From Thiohalocapsa sp. (lineage in GTDB: Bacteria; Pseudomonadota; Gammaproteobacteria; Chromatiales; Chromatiaceae): a DNA stretch of 6,043 nucleotides. Within the stretch, counting starts at the first letter, position 1; every line of letters starts with the position of its first letter. The DNA lies in the NCBI RefSeq assembly GCF_019695415.1, contig NZ_JAIFKJ010000509.1, positions 2,648 to 8,690 on the forward strand. Reading direction: 5' to 3'. This document shows, in pieces, positions 1 through 5,004 of this stretch. The translations under genes and the position numbers were made by a program. The notes under the pieces are model-generated. The model was not told where the DNA came from. It saw only the letters and a list, made by a program, of their open reading frames with translations, and did no database searches.

Positions 1-1283
1 ACCAGCACCTGCAGGATCGCGCTTCTGATGCGGTTGCTGCCGCTGGAGCCGGTGACGGTCCAGCCGCCGGCGCCATGGGCCAGCAGTGTCGGGCACATCA
101 TGGAGCCGAGCCGGGTATTCTCAGGCCAGCGGTGGAAGCTACCGCCGGCGAGATCTGCTTCGCCCAACATGTTGTTCAGGATAATGCCTGTGCCCGGCAG
201 GACATAGGCCGCCCCTTCGCCGTTGGATAGGGTCAGGCTGGCCAGATTCCCGTCGCGGTCCACAATGCTGATCTGCGTCGTGCCGCGGTGAACGGCAGGC
301 CCGAATGCTTGCAGCCGAGCAGCGAAGCCGGTGCGTCTCGCCGCCCGCGCGGCGGCATCGGGTAAACGCCCGTGCGGGAGCGCCGCGCGGATCTCCGCTG
401 TTACGGCCATCGCGGTCGCTAGGGCGAGGCGATGCGCGGGGCTGCCGAAGGCCATGTTGTCGACGGGTGTCTCCGCGAGCAGCTCGAGGGTCAGCGCCAG
501 CAGGGCGCCGCCCACGGACGGTGGCGGATTGAGGTATAGCCGGGCGTCGCGGTAGTCCAGTGCGAGCGGCGCGCGGTGTGCGACCCGATAGTCTGAAAGG
601 TCTGCGATGCACAAATGGCCGCCGCCCGCCGCACAGTCCGCCGCGAGCCGCTCTGCCCAGGGGCCGCCGTGCAGCACCGCGGGGCCCGCTTTTGCCAGCG
701 CGTCCAGCGCCGCGGCGAGCTCGGGCCAGGGCACGCGCTCGCCGACGGTGGCGAGCCGATCCGGCCGCGCTGGTGATGCGAACAAGGCGAAGGCGGTTGG
801 ATCGGCTCGCAAGATGGGCTCGACGATGCGGGCGATGCCGTGCTGCACGGCATTGACCACAACGCCGCGCGCCGCCAGCGTCTGGGCCGGCGCCAGCAGA
901 TCCAGCATGGGTAACCGGCACAGGCGCCGCTGGATCTCGAACAGCCCCGCCACCGCACCCGGGGTGGCCATGGCGCCGCGGCCGATGTGGAACTCCTGCG
1001 TGGCGTCGCCGAAGTCGGCATGCACCGGGTGGAAGTCGAGCCCGGCCGTGGGTGCCTTGCGCTGGGGCGTCTGGGTGAAAAAATCGAGCACCAGCGGCGC
1101 GTCCCCCGCCGGGCGGGCGTGCAGGAAGCCGCCGCCGCCGAGGGAGGCGAGCACGGGCTCGGCGACACAGGCAGCTGCCAGTGCCGCCACGACGCCGTCG
1201 AAGGCGTTGCCGCCCGCCGCGAGCACGGCTGCTGCGGCGGCGGCGGTGTCGGGATGGCCGGCGGCAACGATGGCGCGGGGCAT
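1..1283 (-). CDS. Gamma-glutamyltransferase-family Ntn-hydrolase, 3' end missing
   Basis: The reading frame is open from an ATG at 1283 to the window edge (427 complete codons) and begins MPRAIVAAGHPDTAAAAAAV. It follows the GGT fold: an N-terminal AGGNAFDGVVAAL helix, a GGGGF glycine loop near residue 55, and ATPGAVAGL. The self-processing and catalytic site HRGTTQISIVD has its nucleophile Thr at about residue 335. Then come LNNML, the MMCPT segment and GSSGSNRI near the cut end. In the family, a proenzyme cleaves itself before that Thr to give large and small subunits; the window holds the large subunit and about 93 residues of the small one. There is no signal peptide, so a cytoplasmic location is likely, unlike periplasmic E. 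coli Ggt. DFFTQTP stands where E. coli has DFREMAP, so the carboxylate-binding Arg appears absent. Glutathione may therefore not be the substrate; other family members include acylases and oxamate amidohydrolase (HpxW). The family is firm, the substrate unknown. No good ribosome binding site is seen before 1283. Confidence 0.88.
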   Translation of the reverse strand, partial: MPRAIVAAGHPDTAAAAAAVLAAGGNAFDGVVAALAAACVAEPVLASLGGGGFLHARPAGDAPLVLDFFTQTPQRKAPTAGLDFHPVHADFGDATQEFHIGRGAMATPGAVAGLFEIQRRLCRLPMLDLLAPAQTLAARGVVVNAVQHGIARIVEPILRADPTAFALFASPARPDRLATVGERVPWPELAAALDALAKAGPAVLHGGPWAERLAADCAAGGGHLCIADLSDYRVAHRAPLALDYRDARLYLNPPPSVGGALLALTLELLAETPVDNMAFGSPAHRLALATAMAVTAEIRAALPHGRLPDAAARAARRTGFAARLQAFGPAVHRGTTQISIVDRDGNLASLTLSNGEGAAYVLPGTGIILNNMLGEADLAGGSFHRWPENTRLGSMMCPTLLAHGAGGWTVTGSSGSNRIRSAILQVL

Positions 1284-1300
1284 GGATAATGTGGCTTGTC

Positions 1301-1331
1301 TTGATTGGGTGCGGCCTTGGGCCGCTATAGT
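1301..1331 (+). promoter_or_regulatory. Possible sigma70-type promoter with a dyad in its spacer
   Basis: TTGATT (1301-1306) matches the -35 consensus at 4 of 6 positions and TATAGT (1326-1331) matches the -10 consensus at 5 of 6. They are 19 bases apart, longer than the usual 17. The inverted repeat at 1311-1325 fills most of the spacer. Such a promoter would drive the kinase gene rightwards from about 1338 and leave a long leader. Placement between divergent genes supports it; the match is by eye only. Confidence 0.3.
1311..1325. repeat. Perfect inverted repeat GCGGCC-TTG-GGCCGC
   Basis: Two 6-bp arms (1311-1316 and 1320-1325) flank a 3-base centre, 28 bases upstream of the GGT-like start codon and between the two divergent genes. 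It could be an operator or a small hairpin in the GGT-like gene's 5' leader. No T-run follows on either strand, so it is not a Rho-independent terminator. In GC-rich DNA, a 6-bp repeat can also be chance. Confidence 0.35.
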
Positions 1332-1400
1332 GACCTTCGGGGCGGACCGCGGTAGTCCTGTGGGCGCCCGCTCATATTAACCGGCCGGCGACTGTCGCCG

Positions 1401-1580
1401 ATGAACGCAGTGCATTCCATGGCAAAAGACCCTGCCGCGTGCATTGCCGCACAGCAAGCAGAGCTCGGGCGCGTGCGCGCGGAGGCCTGGCCCGTCTTGC
1501 CGCACGGGGCCGCCACGGGCGTAACGGGCCAATGGGCACCGGGCATCGCCGGTGCGGGGCCCGCATCTCATGCCGGCTGA
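1401..1580 (+). CDS. Doubtful 59-codon leader ORF before the kinase gene
   Basis: An ATG at 1401 opens a frame that begins MNAVHSMAKDPAACIAAQQ and ends at a TGA (1578-1580). That stop overlaps the ribosome binding site of the kinase gene, 7 bases before its start, so translational coupling is conceivable. Against it, there is no clear ribosome binding site before 1401 or the internal ATG at 1419, third positions are less GC-biased than in neighbouring genes, and the peptide resembles nothing I recognise. It may simply be an open stretch of the 5' leader. Confidence 0.17.
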   Translation: MNAVHSMAKDPAACIAAQQAELGRVRAEAWPVLPHGAATGVTGQWAPGIAGAGPASHAG

Positions 1581-1582
1581 GG
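1579..1582 (+). promoter_or_regulatory. Ribosome binding site that fixes the kinase start
   Basis: GAGG lies 5 bases before the ATG at 1588. The other in-frame starts, GTG 1552 and ATG 1570, have no comparable site. The 1588 start also matches the N-terminal length of animal ketohexokinase. Confidence 0.6.
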
Positions 1583-1587
1583 CGGGC

Positions 1588-2538
1588 ATGCCCGGTGCCG
1601 TGCTCGGCGTCGGCATCGCGACGCTCGACATCGTCAACAGCGTCGCTGAGTACCCGGCCGAAGACGCCGAGGTGCGTGCGCTGGACCAGCGCACGGTGCG
1701 CGGCGGGAATTGCGCCAACACTCTGGACGTGCTCGCACAGCTCGATCACCGCTGCGCCTGGGTCGGGGTGCTGGCCGGTGACGCGGGCGGGGACTTCATC
1801 GCCGCCGATCTGGCGGCCCGCGGCATCCAGCACACACACGCACGGTGCCTGGCGGGTGGTGCCACGCCGACCTCGTACATCGCCTTGAGCCTCACCACCG
1901 GCAGCCGGACTATCATCCATTACCGCGACCTGCCCGAGCTGACAGCGGCCGATTTCCACTGCGTGCCCCTGTCCGGCTGGGATTGGGTCCACTTCGAGGG
2001 GCGTCATCCTGCCGAGACGGCGCAGATGATCGCCCGTGTGCGCCGAGAGCGCCCCGCTGTGCCCGTATCGGTGGAGATCGAGAAGCCGAGGGCGGGCATT
2101 GAGGCATTGTTCAACGGCGCGGATGTGCTGATTTTCTCGCGCGCCTACGTCCAGGCGCTGTCCGCGCCCGGCGAGCCAAGCCCTCGCGAGTGCCTGCACC
2201 GACTCGCGGCGCAGACCGACGCCGCCCTCTGTCTGCTGCCCTGGGGCGCGCAGGGCGCGTATGGCCTCGCGCGAGACGGTGCGGTGGTGTTCGCGCCGGC
2301 GCATCCGCCGGCGGTGCTGCGTGACAGCCTTGCCGCCGGAGATGTCTTCAATGCGGCCATCATCGACGGGTTGATGGCGTCTGGTGTGCGCTCGGTCGCC
2401 GACGTCGGGTCGGCGGATCTGCGCGCGCTGTTGGAGCGAGCCAACCGTCTCGCCGGATGCAAATGCGGCATGAAAGGGTTGGACGGCCTGGCGGCCGCCG
2501 CCCGCGGCTCGGGCTGGCCGGGGGGCGGCGGCCCTTGA
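1588..2538 (+). CDS. PfkB-family sugar kinase, ketohexokinase-like
   Basis: A 316-residue protein from ATG 1588. It aligns by eye along its whole length with animal ketohexokinase (298 residues), which phosphorylates fructose at C1 with ATP. Matching blocks are VGIATLDIV with D14 (human D15), YPAEDAEVRAL with D26 (human D27, reached from the partner subunit of the beta-clasp dimer), RGGNCAN with N41 and N44 (human N42 and N45), HFEGRHPAE, EIEKPR, and LPWGAQGA with W219 (human W225). DSLAAGDVFN holds the anion hole and catalytic base D252 (human D258), and CGMKGLDGL ends the conserved part. The human GAGD motif reads AAGD here, and human E227 appears as Ala. A Gly/Pro-rich tail of about 15 residues is extra. 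It is probably cytoplasmic. Fructose or another ketose is the likely substrate by residue conservation; related PfkB kinases act on ribose, adenosine or KDG, so specificity is unproven. It is divergent from the GGT-like gene and convergent with the methyltransferase. Confidence 0.85.
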   Translation: MPGAVLGVGIATLDIVNSVAEYPAEDAEVRALDQRTVRGGNCANTLDVLAQLDHRCAWVGVLAGDAGGDFIAADLAARGIQHTHARCLAGGATPTSYIALSLTTGSRTIIHYRDLPELTAADFHCVPLSGWDWVHFEGRHPAETAQMIARVRRERPAVPVSVEIEKPRAGIEALFNGADVLIFSRAYVQALSAPGEPSPRECLHRLAAQTDAALCLLPWGAQGAYGLARDGAVVFAPAHPPAVLRDSLAAGDVFNAAIIDGLMASGVRSVADVGSADLRALLERANRLAGCKCGMKGLDGLAAAARGSGWPGGGGP

Positions 2539-2573
2539 CCAGTGGGATTCCGCTCTTTGCGCTTCGGCACTGG
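2539..2573 (+). terminator. Possible hairpin after the kinase gene
   Basis: Directly after the kinase stop, CCAGTG (2539-2544) pairs perfectly with CACTGG (2568-2573). An inner CCG/CGG pair (2550-2552 with 2565-2567) extends the stem past a GGATT bulge. No T-run follows, so it is at best a weak or Rho-assisted terminator. Confidence 0.25.
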
Positions 2574-2622
2574 CCGGGTATCTGACGCCCTTGCCAGTAC
2601 ACAGGCGCGCTGGAGGGGCGGA

Positions 2623-2644
2623 GTCGCTTTCGGCGACGTCGCCG
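2623..2644. repeat. Overlapping hairpin and 14-bp perfect palindrome
   Basis: CGGCGACGTCGCCG at 2631-2644 is its own reverse complement. Just before it, GTCGC (2623-2627) pairs with GCGAC (2633-2637) across a 5-base loop, so the middle segment can pair either way. It lies between the convergent kinase and methyltransferase genes, outside both. A transcription-end hairpin for the methyltransferase or a protein-binding site are both possible; no T-run is present. Confidence 0.4.
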
Positions 2645-2656
2645 TGCTGAGCCCGG

Positions 2657-2670
2657 GCGCTGGCTAGCGC
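2657..2670. repeat. Small hairpin over the methyltransferase stop codon
   Basis: GCGCT (2657-2661) and AGCGC (2666-2670) flank a 4-base loop and span the stop codon at 2664-2666. With the neighbouring palindrome it could help end leftward transcription. It is short and could be chance. Confidence 0.2.
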
Positions 2671-3251
2671 AACGCCAACGCCACGGTGTAGTGCGGCCCC
2701 TGTTTGAGCTTGTCGTAATTGCCGAACACCTCGCGCAGGTGGCGCTTCATGAATTCACGCAGCCCGTTGACGGTGACCACGTAGAGCTGACCGCCGGGCC
2801 TCAGCCGAGCATGGGCGTCGTGCAGCAGCAGCGTGAGTAGTTCCTTGCCCACCTTGGCGGGGATGTTGCTCGCGATGAGGTCGAAGCGGCGGGCCGGATC
2901 GATCTGGTCAAAGCCGTTGCTGAGCTGTGCCTCGGCGTTGGCGAGGCCGTTCAGGGCCGCGTTACGGCGGGCGAATTCCATGGCCACGAAGTCCTTGTCT
3001 ACCATCAGCGTGCGTCCGGCGGGCGCCAGCGCCGCCAGCGTGCAGCCGATTGCGCCGTAGCCGCAGCCCAGGTCCAGGCAGTCGGCATCCGGGGCCGCCT
3101 TCACATGGCGCAGCAACAGCGCGGTGCCGGCATCGATCTCGCGCGGCGAGAACAGCCCCCACGTGGACTCGAAGCGCAGCCGCCGGCCCGCCAGCTCGGC
3201 GTCGAAGCGGATCGGTGCGCGCAGCGCGGTCAGTGCTTGCTCGGACAACAT
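2664..3251 (-). CDS. Class I SAM methyltransferase, RsmC/YbxB-like single domain
   Basis: A 195-residue protein, the size of the single-domain YbxB type and about half of two-domain RsmC. The SAM site is clear: DLGCGYGAIG (residues 60-69, motif I), an acidic residue ending strand 2 at D85 (MVDKD), and the strand-4 region FDLIASNIPAKVG (123-135). HARLRPGGQLYVV follows, typical of this fold. The N-terminal stretch with WGLFSPREIDAGT resembles the lead-in of the MTS family, whose members methylate guanine N2 in rRNA. The catalytic tetrapeptide, normally NPPF or NPPI, is NIPA here (129-132), so the base target is uncertain and rRNA is only a family guess. The ATG at 3251 has no strong ribosome binding site. 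It is divergent from hupK, 56 bases away, and has no evident hydrogenase role. Confidence 0.8.
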   Translation of the reverse strand: MLSEQALTALRAPIRFDAELAGRRLRFESTWGLFSPREIDAGTALLLRHVKAAPDADCLDLGCGYGAIGCTLAALAPAGRTLMVDKDFVAMEFARRNAALNGLANAEAQLSNGFDQIDPARRFDLIASNIPAKVGKELLTLLLHDAHARLRPGGQLYVVTVNGLREFMKRHLREVFGNYDKLKQGPHYTVALALR

Positions 3252-3307
3252 GCAGGGATAAGCCGTTGGCGTTCGCTGGGGCCGCTGGGTGAAAGCGCGC
3301 AGTTTAC
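3252..3307. promoter_or_regulatory. Divergent gap between methyltransferase and hupK
   Basis: Only 56 bases separate the two start codons, so both promoters must be compact or reach into the genes. At 3303-3308, TTTACA matches the rightward -35 consensus at 5 of 6 positions, but a convincing -10 at 15-19 bases is not seen. Read leftwards, the same bases give a TAAACT -10-like element (4 of 6). CATGGCCATG (3307-3316) is a 10-bp palindrome over the assigned hupK start. No clear known operator was recognised. Confidence 0.25.
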
Positions 3308-4684
3308 ATGGCCATGTCTGCGGAGATCGTCATCTACACTTCGAGTCTGATCGCTGCACCGCCTGTGAGCCGCACATCGCCGACCCAGCCCGTGTCCGAC
3401 CTCGCCGGTCAAATCCACATCAGCCTGACGCCGGGTGGTCACCCAGCCGTTTTCATTGGCTCTACGCGTCCGCTGACGGCGGCGCGGGTATTTGCCGGCA
3501 AGCCCGTTGCCACCGTCACGGGGCAACTGCCGCTGCTGTTCAGCGTGTGCGGAACGGCCCAGGCAGTCGCCTGCGCCAACGCCTGCGAGGCGGCGCTCGG
3601 GCTGGCGCCTGCGCCCTCCGCCCGACGGGCGCGCACGCTGTTGCTGCATGCCGAGACCGCGAAGGAGCACCTCTGGCGGCTCCTGCTGGACTGGCCCAAG
3701 GCCCTTGCGCCTGTGCTGAGCGTGCAGGGGACGGGCGATCTGCCTGTGCAATCCAACGAGCGGGAAGTAGCCATGGCCACCGCCATGCGCGCTTTCCTGC
3801 AACTGCGCTCGGCGCTCGGCACGGCCGGCGATCCGTTTCTGCCGGGCGCGGGCCCCGTCCGTCCGGCAGCGGACGCTGTGGAATCCGCCTGCGCGCGCCT
3901 TGCGCCCACCGCTGCGGAGCTGGTCTTCGGCGCGGCGCCGGCCTCTTGGCTCGCCGCCACGGCGACTGCGGCGGACCTGCAGCATTGGGCGGCCGGGACG
4001 CCCACCCTGGGGGCGGCTCTGGTGCGGTGGTTGACTTCAAGCGGGCTCGCTGACTTGGGGCGTTGGAACCTCGGCACCCTGCCGGGCGCACTGGATGGTT
4101 CCGATAGCGCTCTGGTGGAGCACTTGGTGCCCGCCCTCGCAGCCGCGGATGGGGATGCCTTCATCGCGGCACCGACGCTGGACGGCGTGCCGGCCGAAAC
4201 CACCCCCTTCGCGCGGGAGCAGGGCCGGGGCGGCTTGGTTGCAGACCTCGCTAGCCGGTATGGGAATGGCCTGTTGCCGCGGCTCGGTGCCCTGCTGGCG
4301 GAGCTGGCGCGGAACGCCGCCCTGCTTGCGTCGCCCGCAGCTGCGAGCGCGCCGACAGGCGTCGCGCTGGAAGCGGGCGCGGGCAGCGGCCTGGGCGCGG
4401 CGCCTGCAGCCCGGGGTCTGCTGCTGCACCGGGTGGTCTTGGCCGGCGGAGCTACGCCAGCCGAGGCGCGGGCTCGCGACTACCGCATCCTGGCGCCGAC
4501 GGAGTGGAACTTCCATCCGCGGGGTGTCGTCGCCGCCGGCCTAGAGCAGCTGATGGACGGCCCACTGGCAGCTCAGTCGCGACCTGATCGAGGCGCTGAT
4601 GCCCATGCCACCCTCAAGGCCGTGGCGCGGCTGCTCGTGACCGCCGTGGACCCCTGCGTCGACTATCGCTTGTCGGTATGCTGA
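3308..4684 (+). CDS. hupK: HupK/HoxV, hydrogenase large-subunit-like maturation scaffold
   Basis: A 458-residue protein that echoes the [NiFe] hydrogenase large subunit but lacks half of its metal ligands. SVCGTAQAVACANA (from residue 79) stands where the large subunit has RICGVC: C81 is kept, while the second Cys and the following His appear as Ala. GLGAAPAARGLLLH (361-374) corresponds to the conserved APRG-L-H segment, and ILAPTEWNFHPRG (394-406) to the VPTTWN-PRD segment. The C-terminus, DPCVDYRLSVC, keeps C450 of DPCxxC but has Tyr in place of the second Cys, and there is no cleavable tail. HoxV in Ralstonia receives the Fe(CN)2CO unit before transfer to the membrane-bound hydrogenase, and the same cytoplasmic scaffold role is inferred here. 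Clear similarity begins near residue 31, and GTG codons at 3365 (V20) and 3392 (V29) are alternative starts; none has a strong ribosome binding site. The middle is Ala-rich and weakly conserved. hypC follows after 50 bases. Confidence 0.85.
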   Translation: MAMSAEIVIYTSSLIAAPPVSRTSPTQPVSDLAGQIHISLTPGGHPAVFIGSTRPLTAARVFAGKPVATVTGQLPLLFSVCGTAQAVACANACEAALGLAPAPSARRARTLLLHAETAKEHLWRLLLDWPKALAPVLSVQGTGDLPVQSNEREVAMATAMRAFLQLRSALGTAGDPFLPGAGPVRPAADAVESACARLAPTAAELVFGAAPASWLAATATAADLQHWAAGTPTLGAALVRWLTSSGLADLGRWNLGTLPGALDGSDSALVEHLVPALAAADGDAFIAAPTLDGVPAETTPFAREQGRGGLVADLASRYGNGLLPRLGALLAELARNAALLASPAAASAPTGVALEAGAGSGLGAAPAARGLLLHRVVLAGGATPAEARARDYRILAPTEWNFHPRGVVAAGLEQLMDGPLAAQSRPDRGADAHATLKAVARLLVTAVDPCVDYRLSVC

Positions 4685-4724
4685 CAAACCCAAGCAGCCG
4701 CCCCATCTGCGTACCAATAAAGCT

Positions 4725-4728
4725 GGAG
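4725..4728 (+). promoter_or_regulatory. Ribosome binding site that fixes the hypC start
   Basis: GGAG lies 6 bases before the ATG at 4735. It rules for this start over the in-frame ATG at 4678, which sits inside the hupK end and would bury the essential N-terminal Cys. Confidence 0.75.
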
Positions 4729-4734
4729 AAGCCC

Positions 4735-5004
4735 ATGTGCCTCGCCATTCCTGCCCGCATCCTGGAACTGGATGCCGACACCGATCAAGCCGTCGTCGCT
4801 TTGGGTGGCGTCAGGAAGCCCATCTCGCTGGCACTCGTGGAAGATGCCGCCGTTGGCGACTTTGTGCTGGTGCATGTGGGCTACGCATTAAATAAGGTAA
4901 GTCCAGAGGAGGCCGAGCGGACGCTGGCGCTCATCCAGGCTGAAGGCGAGATGGACCCAGATGCGCTCGACACCGACCTGACCACGGGGGAGGCGCCGCG
5001 ATGA
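4735..5004 (+). CDS. hypC: HypC-family hydrogenase maturation chaperone
   Basis: An 89-residue protein starting MCLAIPARILELD, the hallmark of HypC. Cys2, exposed after Met removal, is the residue that binds HypD and the iron of the precursor. VGDFVLVHVGYAL (about residues 42-54) is the family's second conserved block with its His. An acidic C-terminal tail follows. HypC carries the Fe(CN)2CO unit with HypD and chaperones the hydrogenase large-subunit precursor in the cytoplasm. The length is close to E. coli HypC (90). It is 50 bases after hupK and overlaps hypD by ATGA, so co-translation is likely. The paralogue HupF/HoxL, which works with HupK/HoxV in oxygen-tolerant systems, looks similar. 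Direct linkage to hypD favours HypC, though a combined role cannot be excluded. Confidence 0.95.
   Translation: MCLAIPARILELDADTDQAVVALGGVRKPISLALVEDAAVGDFVLVHVGYALNKVSPEEAERTLALIQAEGEMDPDALDTDLTTGEAPR

Noticed and set aside
139..1267. Two other minus-strand frames (139-921 and 491-1267) and two plus-strand frames (560-856 and 607-1380) over the GGT-like gene
   Set aside because: The frame from 1283 to the window edge holds every GGT motif without a break; the others give Arg/Ala/Pro-rich sequence with no motif.
1346..1353. Palindrome ACCGCGGT upstream of the GGT-like gene
   Set aside because: Eight bases of pure symmetry in GC-rich DNA are expected by chance and nothing else marks the site.
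1552..1587. GTG 1552 or ATG 1570 as the kinase start
   Set aside because: Neither has a ribosome binding site at proper spacing, and the extra residues have no counterpart in ketohexokinase.
1372..2304. Minus-strand open frame of 310 codons opposite the kinase gene
   Set aside because: It lies antisense to a clearly recognisable kinase, its protein is Arg/Gly/Ala/His-rich without any family signature, and long antisense frames are common in GC-rich genes.
3230..4544. Other frames on both strands across hupK
   Set aside because: Only the frame beginning at 3308 carries the large-subunit-like blocks and the DPC terminus.
4678..4734. Earlier ATG start for hypC at 4678
   Set aside because: It would place 19 residues before MCLAIP and hide the essential Cys2; GGAG at 4725 serves the 4735 start.
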